Shown here: positions 24,601 to 34,053 of the stretch, piece by piece | Numbering within the stretch: the first letter of the stretch is position 1 | Layout: each line of letters starts with the position of its first letter | DNA from: Tetradesmus obliquus | Taxonomy: Eukaryota > Chlorophyta > Chlorophyceae > Sphaeropleales > Scenedesmaceae | Assembly (NCBI GenBank): GCA_030272155.1 | Contig: CP126198.1 | Span: 5,270,001-5,334,000, forward strand | Reading direction: 5' to 3' | Length of the DNA: 64,000 nucleotides | Translations under genes and position numbers: made by a program | The notes under the pieces: model-generated | What the model was told of the DNA's origin: nothing | The model's input: only the letters and a program-made list of their open reading frames with translations | Database searches by the model: none

Positions 24601-26001
24601 CTGCATGCCCCCGTGGCAGCGTACTCGTTGCACAGCGGGATGTCTGCTGGGTCCATGATCTCACCCTCAACGTCACCACCTGCAGCAGCAGCGGCAATGC
24701 AACCGCACAAGAGCGTGGGCTTGCAGATCATGTAACCGGATGCGGTAATTAGGCCAGGCTCTCCCCCAGTTAAATGTGACAACAGGAACAGCATGTGCAT
24801 CACTGCCGCGCCACATTTGTTGATAAAACAATCGGTGGGTGATGCAGCAACCAAGCAAGAGCTGACATTGTAGATCGTGCATCCCTGTACATGCATCCCT
24901 GTACACGCGCTGATGAAGGCTGCGTGTCAGCAGGAGACAGCCTGAGTGGCGCAACAGCATCCATGCACCAAGCACTCATCCTCACCTTGCTGTGCTGCTG
25001 CTGCTGCCTCGGCGCCATCGATCTGGTCCTGCTCGGCCTGCCACTGCTCAAACTCATCCATCTCATCAGGTGTCATGTAGTCATCCCAATTGGGCTTGCC
25101 GCCTGAAGGGGCCCTGCCCAGGTCAGCAGCCTGTGCCGGCCCACTGACCGGCGGCTTGGGCACGCTGCGCGGCGCCTGGTAGTTGCTGCTTGCAGGAAAG
25201 GTGCAGGAAGGACGCGGGGAGCCAATGATGCAGAGATATGGAAAGCAGAAGTGGTCAGAGGTAGCCAGGCATTCACATACTGTTGGCTGTAAGTTGCCAC
25301 CATGCAGCAGGCGTGATGCGGCTGCACGTGGTGGCAGGGCGCAGCATGTGGCTGGTTCGGCAGCAGCTGCAATACAACATCAGCAGCCGTCGTTCTTTTT
25401 TACTTCAATGGCACGTGCCCTATGTTAAGCACAGAGCAGCTGATCATGCTCTGCTGACAAAGGCACTGTTTGGTGTCCCAAAAGGAAGCACACCTGGGAG
25501 CAGCCGGCTGGCCTCTGCCACTCCAGCTAGGCTTGCTGTGCTCATATCGGCACCTGTCGCCGTATGCACAGTTGCCCTGAAGGTAGTACTTGCACACCTG
25601 CACAGTGATCAGAGCAGTGTGTAAGGTGCCTGCAGGGCGCAGCCATGCATCTTCAAACAGCAGCAAACAGCAGCTACATGCTTGCTTGCAGCAGCAGCAT
25701 GCTTGTTTGCAGCCTGATGCCTGGTCGGGGTGGCCCTCACCTGTGATGTTTCGTCTTGTATATTGTGCGAGAAGCGACATTGATCACCAAAGGCGCAGGC
25801 GCCTTGCTGGTAGTACTTGCACAACACGCTGCAGGCACAGCAGCAGCATAGGGGAGCAGGACAGCATCAGCATGCATACAACCCTTACATATTGCTGCAC
25901 ACAGCTCCATACATATGCAACTCTGCTGATGCTGACGCTGCCGCTGCTGCCACGCACTGCTGCAAAGGCTGTGGGGTGTTCGGTGCTCACTTTGAAGTCA
26001 T
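17559..26001 (-). CDS. MKRN: Makorin-type CCCH/RING E3 ubiquitin ligase
   Basis: RNA-associated E3 ubiquitin ligase. Exons of the RING isoform: 25991-26001 (ATG at 26001), 25741-25828, 25494-25597, 24986-25185, 24558-24679, 21394-21531, 20442-20558, 19401-19616, 17559-17984; 473 codons in one frame. Domains in order: two CCCH fingers of type C-x7-C-x5-C-x3-H (residues ~6-24 and ~35-53), an acidic linker ([18 protein letters not shown]), a third CCCH finger ([20 protein letters not shown]), the makorin Cys/His segment [12 protein letters not shown], a C3HC4 RING split over three exons ([17 protein letters not shown]), a fourth CCCH ([17 protein letters not shown]) and a C-terminal block [14 protein letters not shown]...LSSFL like plant makorins. 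The 11-nt first exon is inferred from phase only. A Gln/Ser/Ala-rich tail of about 90 residues is unusual. It is divergent from the gene at 26244, 242 bp away. Confidence 0.93.
18047..18092. repeat. Inverted pair of plant-type telomere-like repeats
   Basis: GGTTTAGGTTTAGGG is followed by a short spacer and GACCTAAACCCTAAAC, i.e. TTTAGGG-like units in opposite orientations separated by about 15 bp. It lies inside the last makorin intron. Confidence 0.75.
18576..19400 (-). repeat. 275-bp array: three copies of the 3' edge of the makorin CCCH4 exon
   Basis: Exon-like segments begin (plus side) at 18576, 18851 and 19126, exactly 275 bp apart, and the real exon follows at 19401. Each copy encodes [20 protein letters not shown]... 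through DGRLE, ends in a GT donor and carries an AAGGCAG acceptor-like site. Read from that site in phase 0 the copies hit TAG at the GGCTAG just before the donor. Copies are more than 95% identical to one another by eye. Confidence 0.92.
20100..20441 (-). repeat. ~107-bp array: copies of the 3' edge of the makorin RING exon
   Basis: Three units on the 3' side of exon 20442-20558 repeat the codons for [18 protein letters not shown] sequence plus the GTGAGGGTC donor, about 107 bp apart. Confidence 0.85.
20559..21060 (-). repeat. Copies of the 5' edge of the makorin RING exon, with a GGTT-rich minisatellite
   Basis: On the 5' side of the same exon the acceptor GCGCAG plus VLGKAD codons is repeated near 20664-20690, 20795-20820 and 21018-21045. 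The copies are separated by AGCAAGCAGGGGTAGATTGG-type minisatellite blocks. Confidence 0.8.
20913..20967 (+). repeat. 55-bp dispersed repeat, copy 1
   Basis: The stretch starting CCTGTCATTGGCTCAAAAAC matches 29339-29393 in the same orientation with only a few differences. Function unknown. Confidence 0.65.
21555..21618 (+). repeat. (CAGG)n microsatellite
   Basis: About 16 tandem CAGG units lie just upstream (gene sense) of the makorin exon 21394-21531. Confidence 0.95.
22158..22214 (+). repeat. 39-bp dispersed motif, copy 2, flanked by 9-bp direct repeats
   Basis: The motif at 22168-22206 is the reverse complement of 13905-13943. It is bracketed by AGGGTCGAG at 22158-22166 and 22206-22214, which looks like a target-site duplication. 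It lies in the long makorin intron. Confidence 0.6.
23562..23948 (-). CDS. Alternative terminal exon of the makorin gene (RING-less isoform)
   Basis: The acceptor GTGCAG at 23949-23954 leads into [24 protein letters not shown] in the same phase 0 as exon 21394-21531, and makes CEICG...CVHPY with the preceding GEVCE exon. That is the same makorin Cys/His segment encoded again by the downstream exon ([12 protein letters not shown]). This exon then runs into an Ala/Glu/Gln-rich stretch and stops, giving a 303-residue protein with three CCCH fingers and no RING. It could be a mutually exclusive last exon or a remnant of gene duplication. Transcript data would decide. Confidence 0.7.
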   Translation of the reverse strand: MCGYYCVHPYNPDWTAQHQEACKQAMEEAGQQGEEQQQQQEDGAAAEDTQGEAAAAEDDAAAVDAESEPAAAAAAAAAEGEDGAAAEPAAADADAAAAADEGEEEGKGAVAAVADAVADKLAETSISS

Positions 26002-26243
26002 GTTTTTAACTTTTTCAGCATGAAAAGGTTTAGTTTCAGGGAAAGGCGCCCTGATCAAACACGGACGCTAAAAGCAGCAATGCCGGGAAGTCGGGATGTG
26101 ATGCCGTCTGATCAATGTGCCTGGGTTTCAAATGCTGTCGGGAGCAGAAAATTGCATGTTTTACAGCTTGTTGTCTGCAGATATGCCTACCTGGCGCTTC
26201 CCTTGCACTGACAAAGTGACGCCTCGAGTGGTTCTGAGGCCAT

Positions 26244-27523
26244 ATGGGGGCAGTGTTTGACGTGCTGAGCATTGGCAAGTGCCTTGTACTTTCGCTACTA
26301 GGCGTGTATCTCCATGCCTTGCTGCGAGCTTGCTGTGATAGTTTGATTTTGCCGCTTGTTCTGAGCTGGTGTTCGCCAAATGCATCCGTGCACATGCCTG
26401 TGAGCCATTCATCGTACTGCCGAGCTTTTAGAACGCTGTTGTTAGGCCTGAAAGGCGAGGCTGGCCCGGTTTCCCTGCAGGGCCAGGTGCTGCTGCTGCC
26501 TTGGCTCTCGTTCTCTATCATGCAGCCTCTGCCACGGGGCCTGCAGCGGGGTCCAATCCACCAGGCTCGAGCTATCTCTGCTCTGCAGCCTCTTCCTGCT
26601 GCTGCGCACCCGCAGCATCAGGCGAAGCAGCATGGAGGAGCAGGCCAGCATGCAGTAGTAGATCACACAGTGCACAGGCATACGTTTGCAGCAGGGCAGG
26701 CTGCAGCACAGCCAGGGCCAAATCCATACAGGAGATGGCGCAGCAGCACAACCAGCAAGTCCCCACAGGCTGATCCTGCAGCAGCAGGCCCCAGCAGAGC
26801 GCTCAGCAGCGCTGCATTGAAGGCCGCGCAGCAAAGCGCGCAGGAGTGGCAGCAGCAGCAGGGGCCAAGTGCAGCTGCAGCCAGTGCAGCTGTCCCCAGC
26901 AGCACAGGATTATCAGCCAGTCGTCTGCAGCAGCAGCAACAGCAGCAGAAGCACAGCACCGCTCCAGCAGCTGCAAGCAGAGGCCGCAGCACCAGCAGCA
27001 GCATGGCACCACCTCGGCAGCGGAGAGTCAGCTCTTCTCTTGCCACTGCTGTTGCTACCGCTAGTGCACTTGCCATGCAAGCTGCAGCTGTCTCCTCACC
27101 AGTAACGCCTCGCGGCATGGCCGTTGTTGCTGCCGCCGCAGCAGCAGCAGCAGCCAACAGCAGCGGAGGCCCCAGCCGCAGCCGCAGCACCAGCAGCAGC
27201 ATTGAGCCAATGAGGCGACGCAGGGTCAGCTCGTCTCTGGTTGCATCTATTGCTGCTGCTGCCGACAGTGACACATCCGTCAGCCAGAAGAGCAGCAGAA
27301 GGAGCAGCAGCAGCAGCAGGACGGCAAGCAGTGCAGCTGTTGATGCTTTCACCGCGCCTGCAAAGGCACAGCCAGCCAGTGAGCAGCCAACCGCCAACCT
27401 GCAGATGAGGCGGCAGCAACAGCAGCAGCAGCAGCAGCACCTTCGTCCACAGCACCGTCAACGCTTGGCAGGCCCCACGCGACGCAGCACATCCAGCTTA
27501 TGGCCTGTGCAGCAGCAGTGGAT

Positions 27524-27558
<35 letters not shown>

Positions 27559-28101
27559 CTGGTCCTGCACATCAGCAGCAGCACGAGATCCAGCGGCTGC
27601 AGCAGCTGTGCAGCAACCCGGATCAGCATTGGCAGCATGTGCACCACTATCACCAGCAGCAGCAGCAGCAGCAGCAGCATGAGCTGCAGCACGGTGATGA
27701 GCAGCAGTATCCGACCTGGCAGCAGCAACAGCAGCAGATGCTGCTGCAGTGGCCGCCAGAGCTAGTCCAGCAGCCTCCTTCAGACGAGGCAGTGCTGCTC
27801 GATATCACAGCTCTCTGGCGAGAGAATCAACAGGAGATGCTCGCCAGCCAGCAGCAGCAAGAGCAGAAGCAGCAGCAGAATCTGCTGCTGCAGCACCAGC
27901 AGGTGATGTGGGTGGCAGTGCATCAGCCTAATGGTCCTGGCAGCCCAGCTGCTGTATGGGTGTCTGCTGCAAAGCTGGAGCTTTCAGCGGAGCAGCTGCT
28001 GCTGTTAGGGCATGGTGAGCAGCAGCGGGCACTTGTGCAGCTGCATCGGCCAGGCATGGGGCAGGCTCCTGCAGCAGTTGTGGAAGGCCTCAGCTTCCAG
28101 C

Positions 28102-28133
<32 letters not shown>

Positions 28134-28775
28134 TTGCAACAGCAGCTGCCGAGTGGCTCAAACCAAGCTGGTGATGGCAATGCAGCTGCTGTGGCTGGGA
28201 ATGCGGCAGCAGCGGCAGCAGCAGCTCAAGGCACAGAGGCCAGCATGCTTTTGGACGCCAGCAGCGCTGGCAGCAGCACCGGCGGCTGGTACGACTACCT
28301 GTTGCTCTCTGATGGTGCCTTCTCTGTAGAAGAAGCTGCCAACATGTTCCCCAACAGCTTTGCGCACTGCGGCGAGGGCCGCTCGCTGCACAATGCGCGC
28401 ATTGCAGCGGATGTGGCTGCCTTCGTGGCTGAGCCTTCTGAGCTGGCACTGCGGCAGCACATGCTCAACCTGATCCGGACAGCTTGGGACAGGCGCAACT
28501 ATGAGGAGGGCAGCAGCAGCTTCAGCAGCAGCAGCAGCAGCAGTGGTGCGAATAGTGGTAACAGGAGCAGGGGCAGCAGGGGACTGGATCCGCGCTGGAT
28601 CATGCAAAGGATCATGCAGCGCTGGGGTGCAGCAGCAATGGCAAAGTTTGGCGTGGATGATGCGTACTTCAGTGCGAGGTTCTTTGAGTCTGGCGTGGTG
28701 TCGCTGCCGCAACCGACTACTGTTGGCGGCGCTGCAGCAGCTGTGCCTGATGTCAGCTCGTACAGCAAGCTGTGA
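26244..28775 (+). CDS. Gln/Ser/Ala-rich protein of unknown function
   Basis: An uninterrupted frame of 843 codons, not recognised. Residues ~10-50 are hydrophobic (LVLSLLGVYLHALL, LILPLVLSW), but the start is uncertain; a second possible Met (MQPLPRGLQRGP) lies at about 26520. The middle is Ser/Arg-rich with a repeated motif (RSTSSSMAPPRQRRVSSSLATAVA, then RSTSSSIEPMRRRRVSSSLVASIA), then long Gln runs. Only the last ~170 residues look folded: GGWYDYLLLSDGAFSVEEAANMF, and WIMQRIMQRWGAAAMAKFGVDD before a C-terminal PDVSSYSKL. The RS-rich repeats suggest a nuclear or RNA-related role, but this is a guess. No intron is evident, and it is divergently placed to makorin. Confidence 0.6.
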
Positions 28776-28900
28776 TGCTTAGTCGACCGTTGCTGCTGCT
28801 GCAGCCACTGTGCCGGATGTCAGCTCGTACAACAAGCGCTGATGCGCAGCCGCCTGTTGCTGCTGCAGCAGCAGCTGTGCCAGACGCGAGCACTTACACT
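28776..28900 (+). repeat. Two copies of the 3' coding end plus stop of the preceding gene
   Basis: Just past the stop, the codons for AAAAVPDVSSYSKL and the TGA recur as AATVPDVSSYNKR-TGA (to about 28842) and a degraded VPDASTY (to about 28900), roughly 65-70 bp apart. Confidence 0.7.
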
Positions 28901-29595
28901 GGCAGCAGCGCTGGCGCGCAGCAGCGTGCTCAGCAGCAAGGCAGTGATGTTGTGGCACATGTATACTAATATTTACACATGGTGATGCGTTGTTGTGCGT
29001 GCAGTGCTTGCTGGTGGCATGGTTGATATGCAAGCCCACCAGTGTGTGTTGTGGTTCCAGCGTTATGACCATGTTTGTGGTGCATGTTGTTTGTTGTACG
29101 CGTTGGAAGTCGTCCATATACCGAGGGTTGCGCTGAGCGTCAAGGCTGTTGCAGCAGCTGTGCCTAATTGTGGACTGATTGCAACACGCACAATAATGCT
29201 GTTGCACGGGATGCACAACTTTATTACAAGTTACGGTGATTTGTTTGCACCTGTTGGGCATGTAACACATAGGTTGCATTTGGTGTGTATCAAGCTGCTA
29301 CTTTCCTGCACCTTGGTCAACACTAACAAAATGAACCACCTGTCATTGGCTCAAAAACGGGCTGTGTTCCCGCCGTGTAACATACAAGTCGTGGGTTGGC
29401 AGATGGTATGCCCTTGTGAAAAGGACAGTCTATGTCATCATCTATCATCTATCATGGAACATTCAAAGCTGCTTGTACAGAAGTCGGCCTGCGTGGTGGA
29501 GAGGTGTACAGGCTGTTGCCAAAAATTACCATGATCACGCCATTGTAATCAACCCCATTCGCGCTTGGATGCTCCGGATTCGTAACAATTGCCAC
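28901..29595. other. Intergenic stretch without a supportable gene
   Basis: Lies between convergent genes. It contains the second copy of the 55-bp dispersed repeat (29339-29393). No family-like ORF is seen. Confidence 0.5.
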
Positions 29596-29730
29596 AAGTG
29601 CACTTGTGTTGCTGATGATGACCACAAGTGTACTTTTGTTGCTGATGATGACCACAAGGGTACTTGTGTTGCTGATGATGACCATAAGTGTACTTGTGTT
29701 GCTGATGATGACCACAAGTGTACTTGTGTG
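29596..29730 (+). repeat. 30-bp minisatellite
   Basis: GCTGATGATGACCACAAGTG-type units start at 29611, 29641, 29671 and 29701. The open frames across it on both strands are a by-product of the 30-bp period. Confidence 0.9.
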
Positions 29731-29765
29731 GCAAGCCATGCCGACGCAAGGACGAAACGTCAACA

Positions 29766-31061
29766 TCATACCAAATCGGTCACACAACTCATGTGGGTGT
29801 CTGCAGCTGAGCACCCCGGCGCTGGTGCTTGTTTCACCAGGAGCGCCTCCTTCACCCACTTCGGGTAAAACCCGGCCCAGCCAATCAACATGGGGCTCTG
29901 GAAGCACCATAAACCCTGGAGATCATGCGGGACGTCCTCGGTATCGAAGCCACACCTCTGTGCGCACTCCAGAGTGCATGCGCTGTGCAGAAGCGACATG
30001 TGGTTGCGGAGGTACGCTAGCTGCTGACAACAACCGCTGGTAGGAGCCTCGCTGACATTTTGGGGGCACTTCCCAGAAGCTGGAATGTCAAGAGTCGCAT
30101 CTCTGCGATTTCCAACCCCAAACACCTCAAACCTTGGCTCCGGCTTGTAATGCGCCAGCCAGTCCTTGTGCCTGCGCAAGTCGTGGCAACATGTCTGCCA
30201 GCAGCGGTCACAACATCCTGGGTTGCCGGATGCATGCACTTCCTGCAAGGTCAATGTCTCACACCGGTCGTCGCGTTTGAGGGCGCTGGCAGCGCCTGCT
30301 TCGTAGGCGTACACGCCGTTGTCGTTCAACGTCCCGCCTAGCACTCGAACCGTGCACCTGGGAGTGCAGAACTTGGGGCTGTTCGCTGACGCCTCATAGT
30401 CCCCACATACGTTCTTGGTGTAGCCCACATTGAACGCAACAATCGTTGTCAGCCCAGCACCAGTGCATGGGGCGTTGACTGCTTCAATGCCGAATCGGTC
30501 AAGGCAGCAGCGATGCTCTGTGTCTGTTGCTTTGACACACCCTATGCAATCAGAGAAGATTGCCGGGGCGGGGACAAGTGGTTGTTGTACTGCCAGTTGC
30601 CCTGCCAACGCGGACACTGATGCGACATACGTGCCGCAACAGGAGCCTCCTTGGTTTGAAGATGGTCCGCAACACCCAGGTGCTTCGTTGCATTCACCAC
30701 AATAAGGCCTGGTGTCCCAACGCAACTCCATGTTGTCAAACAACCTGTTTGTGGTGATGTTTGCCAGGTCCGGAGGTTTGGCTGCACCTGCAGCTGTGAA
30801 GTAGACCTTCGTACCAATGAGCCAGCCATCTGTGGTAAACATGGTACAGGAGGGGTCCGCGGTGCATGCTGCTTGTGCTGCTGCTGTGCTGGCCTGCTGC
30901 TGTCCGTGGAGGTAGGTGACGGAAGCGCCAGACGGCCTCATGCCTGGCTTGAAAACGTATCCAGGGATGTGACAACTCTCATCGGGCTTCTGATCGGTGC
31001 TGGCGTGGGCCACAAGCACGGCGAGCAAGAGCAGCACAGCTGCGACACCGTGTCTATGCAT
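29766..31061 (-). CDS. Secreted cysteine-rich protein, unknown family
   Basis: A single-exon gene of 431 codons starting at the ATG at 31061. Residues 1-21 (MHRHGVAAVLLLLAVLVAHAS) form a clean signal peptide with a plausible AHA-S cleavage site, and no later transmembrane segment is visible, so the product is probably exported to the cell wall or medium. The mature part has many Cys in pairs: CGECNEAPGCCG, GGSCCGTY, CIGC, RCCLDRFG, GCCDRCWQTCCHD, GCCQQL, CTLECAQRC. Residues ~30-85 (YVFKPGMRP ... CTADPSCTMFTTDGW) weakly recall a PAN/apple-type fold, but I would not assign it. Being intronless is unlike most neighbours. It is divergent from the septin-like gene at 31453. Confidence 0.75.
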   Translation of the reverse strand: MHRHGVAAVLLLLAVLVAHASTDQKPDESCHIPGYVFKPGMRPSGASVTYLHGQQQASTAAAQAACTADPSCTMFTTDGWLIGTKVYFTAAGAAKPPDLANITTNRLFDNMELRWDTRPYCGECNEAPGCCGPSSNQGGSCCGTYVASVSALAGQLAVQQPLVPAPAIFSDCIGCVKATDTEHRCCLDRFGIEAVNAPCTGAGLTTIVAFNVGYTKNVCGDYEASANSPKFCTPRCTVRVLGGTLNDNGVYAYEAGAASALKRDDRCETLTLQEVHASGNPGCCDRCWQTCCHDLRRHKDWLAHYKPEPRFEVFGVGNRRDATLDIPASGKCPQNVSEAPTSGCCQQLAYLRNHMSLLHSACTLECAQRCGFDTEDVPHDLQGLWCFQSPMLIGWAGFYPKWVKEALLVKQAPAPGCSAADTHMSCVTDLV

Positions 31062-31452
31062 GCTGGTGGGAATGTTCAGTGTTTGAAGGTACGTATGCGG
31101 CCTCAGGAAATTCTTTTATAACTCTGAAGACTCAGAAAATAGTATAACATCAATGATGAAGTGGCACACTGGTACAGCAGGTCAGCGACCTTCCAACCCG
31201 GCCCGGTAATTACAAGGAACACGAGAGACAAAATGACACACGCTGAGGCTGGAAAGGCTGTCATCTCAATAAATATGCCCTTGATTCCAAAACAAGTAAT
31301 GCGAAGAAGGTGACTTGGTGACATGTGCAGAGGTCGGAGAGCTAGGGTTTGGCTTGCCGTGGCTTGTCCGTGGCTTATCTGTGCCCGGTGCTGTCTGCTT
31401 CACGACCTGCCTCTCACCCTACAGTCACATATTTCATCGACCTGTTCTCGGA

Positions 31453-31888
31453 ATGAGCGATTTTGAGCTCGTTTCCGGTCCGAGCAGCCCACGCTCCTCC
31501 TGCTCCAGCCAGTCTAGCCACAGCTCGATTGCAGGTGAGTTGGCCGAGGACGCAAACAAACAGTGTCAAAACATCCCAATACACCAAGTTGGTTTACGTA
31601 GCGGTAGTTGTGCTGCAGGTTGCAGCGGTCCAAGCAGCACCCCTGCACTGCAAGGTGTTATCTGTGCCAGCGAGACCGCCACTCCCACTGCGCAGGGAGA
31701 CACTCATCAGGCTGACTTCAACACTCAAAAGTCTTCCTGCAAGCAGCAGCAGCGCACCATGGCCTCCATCAAGCCCAGGCTGAGCATGCGGCTCATCATT
31801 ACGCCAATCAACCTGCTGCTGTGTGGTGCCAGCGGCAGCGGCAAGAGCAGCTTCATCAGAGCCTTTACCAAGATGCTGCATGCTGACT

Positions 31889-31920
<32 letters not shown>

Positions 31921-32290
31921 CAGCCTGCCACAGAAGCCGTGACTCTGAGTCCTGGAAGGTGTCCGGAACAGGCGCGTCTGCCGACCCCCATGCTGTGCTG
32001 CTGGCCGGGTCTGGCGGCTTTGCTGCTGCTGTGGGGCCCATCTCACTGCCAGAGGCTGGCAGGGAGCTGCTCTACAGGCTGCAGGTGGGGCGTCCTTCAA
32101 GCTGCCCTGCATCCAGCCTGTAAAACCAAACTTATAGCAGAGTATCAGCTGTGGTGCACGTATGGGCTGTGCTGCGAACAGATGTTGTTGCACAACAGAA
32201 TCAGCACATGACTGCCGCGCATGTCCTAGATTTGAAAGGATAACTCCTGTCATAGCGCTGTGCTACTCTCGCGTCGCCGCCGGTGCCACC

Positions 32291-32330
<40 letters not shown>

Positions 32331-32573
32331 AAGGACTGCCCCGGGCATGGTGCCAGCCTGGACCCTGCCGGCTACCTTGAGGCGCTGCTGAGCTTCATTT
32401 TCAGCCAGCAGCAGAAGGACTTCCAGCAGCTGCACGGCAGCAGTGGCATGCCAAAGTGAGTGACCTGTTCCATAGCTGAGCCTTGCCAACGACGTGGTCA
32501 TGAAAGGCTGTGCAGCACAGTGCGTCATGGTTTTGTGCATTGCCAGATCATGATGCACTGACTTTCTAAAAAC

Positions 32574-32633
<60 letters not shown>

Positions 32634-33085
32634 ACAGGTCACTGGTGTGTGGCTCGCTGGCCCACAGCGTGACCGCCTGCCTCTACTTTCTGCCACCTCA
32701 CGGCCCCACCCAGCTGGACCTGGTGTTGATGGCAGGCCTGGCGCTTCATGTGGCGCTGCTGCCAGTTGTAGGCAAGGCAGACAGCATGACAGATGATGAG
32801 GCCCAAGATTGCGTCAGGCTGGTGCGGCACATGCTGGCTCAGCCTGAGGAGTATGTGCCGGGCCTGAAGCCCATCAAATTATACAGGTAAGACTCATCAA
32901 GCAACAACTATTGGTTGCCCGCAACCTGCCAGAAACCTGACAACGGCAGCACAGACGCATTGTGGAGGCCGGCTGACCGCTGCATTCCATGAGTGCTGCT
33001 GCTGCTGCCGCTGCAATGGCTGAGTATCCGCTATTTCAACAATGAGCCGTTGCCGTCACCGCTGCTACCAATAAAACTGCTTTCA

Positions 33086-33116
<31 letters not shown>

Positions 33117-34053
33117 TGTGCAGGTCATATGACAGCGAGCTGCCCTTCCTGCTGAACACCCGCAGCCCTCCCATAGCAGCACCAGGCGCTGCCGCAGAGG
33201 CTGGTCAGGCGGGCCTGCACACATTGCTTCAGCTGCTGACGGGAGACGAGGTGCAGCTGACAATTGAGATGATGTGTTCCTGACGTTGCAGCTGTTGCTG
33301 GCAGCCTAAAATCTGCCTTGCGAGCAGCGCATGCGCAGCAAAGCTGTTCATGTGCCAAGCCCGCTTTAAGCAGCCAAATTGCTCGAAATCCAAAGTCCGC
33401 CACCTGCTGCGAGCTGCACACTTGACAAACAACACTGCGACCATCGTAAACGGTTGTCAGCGCAGCTACAATTAAGAATCATCAATGCCTCACAGCTTTG
33501 CAGCTCTGACCTGATGAGAGATGTGATAACAGATCACAAGTCCTTGAGCTAGCAGTGCATCTCAAATGTGTGTTCACTCGTGTGGATCATGAGCACTGAT
33601 CTGTACTCTGTCACTGTGCACTGCATCGTATAGGTGTATGGCCTGCTGGATCATGCCTGGGACAACTACACAACCTTCTGCAGCGCCTACGAGGACGCTG
33701 GCGGCAGCAGCATCGCACACCTGGTGTCAGCGGCATGCGCTGCAGCCACCCAGGCAGTCATGCCCAGCTGTGCAGCCATTGACGAAGTGTCAAAGCAGCT
33801 GGACCAGAAGCAGCAGGAGGCTGATCTGCTGCGCACTGCGCTGGAAGTGATCCAGAGCAAAGCGGATGAGTGGCAGGCTCGGCACAGGGCTGCGCAAGCT
33901 GCCACGTCAAAGGAGTCCAAGTTTCTGGATGAGCTGTGGCAGGTGTTCGCGACGTACAGGAGCAAGCTGAACCACAAGTACCACTCGATCTCTCAGTATA
34001 CAGGCATCATCTTTTCTGATGAATTGAAGGAGCGACTGCCCCAGCTCAAGTGA
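31453..34053 (+). CDS. Septin-like GTPase, copy A (P-loop present; frame break in exon 2)
   Basis: Septins are filament-forming GTPases at membranes and, in algae, at the flagellar base or division site. Exons: 31453-31534, 31619-32084, 32334-32455, 32638-32886, 33124-33250, 33634-34053. Visible motifs: G1 GASGSGKSS, G3 DCPGHG opening exon 3, CLYFLPPHG (septin CLYFI.P.GH), G4 GKADSMT (septin AKADTLT), and a C-terminal helical tail rich in K/Q/E (QLDQKQQEADLLRTALEVIQ) suited to a coiled coil. Exon 2 is 2 nt out of phase: N-terminus and P-loop share one frame, while ESWKVSGTG...LLYRLQ, which must join DCPG, is in another. The change falls in or just after the (GCA)9 tract at 31889-31917. The copy is thus a pseudogene, a sequence error or unusually expressed. 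Confidence 0.75.
32290..32333 (+). repeat. (CTG)n tract at a 3' splice site
   Basis: About 13 CTG units run straight into the AAG acceptor of exon 3 of septin-like copy A. A second tract of about 18 units (32579-32632) precedes the CACAG acceptor of exon 4. Confidence 0.9.

Noticed and set aside
29535..29749. Short HHQQHKYTCG-type repeat proteins
   Set aside because: They arise from the 30-bp minisatellite and have no start context or conservation signal.
31315..31452. Upstream in-frame extension of the septin-like copy A
   Set aside because: Conservation with copy B begins at MSD(F/CSY)ELVSGP, so the ATG at 31453 is preferred.
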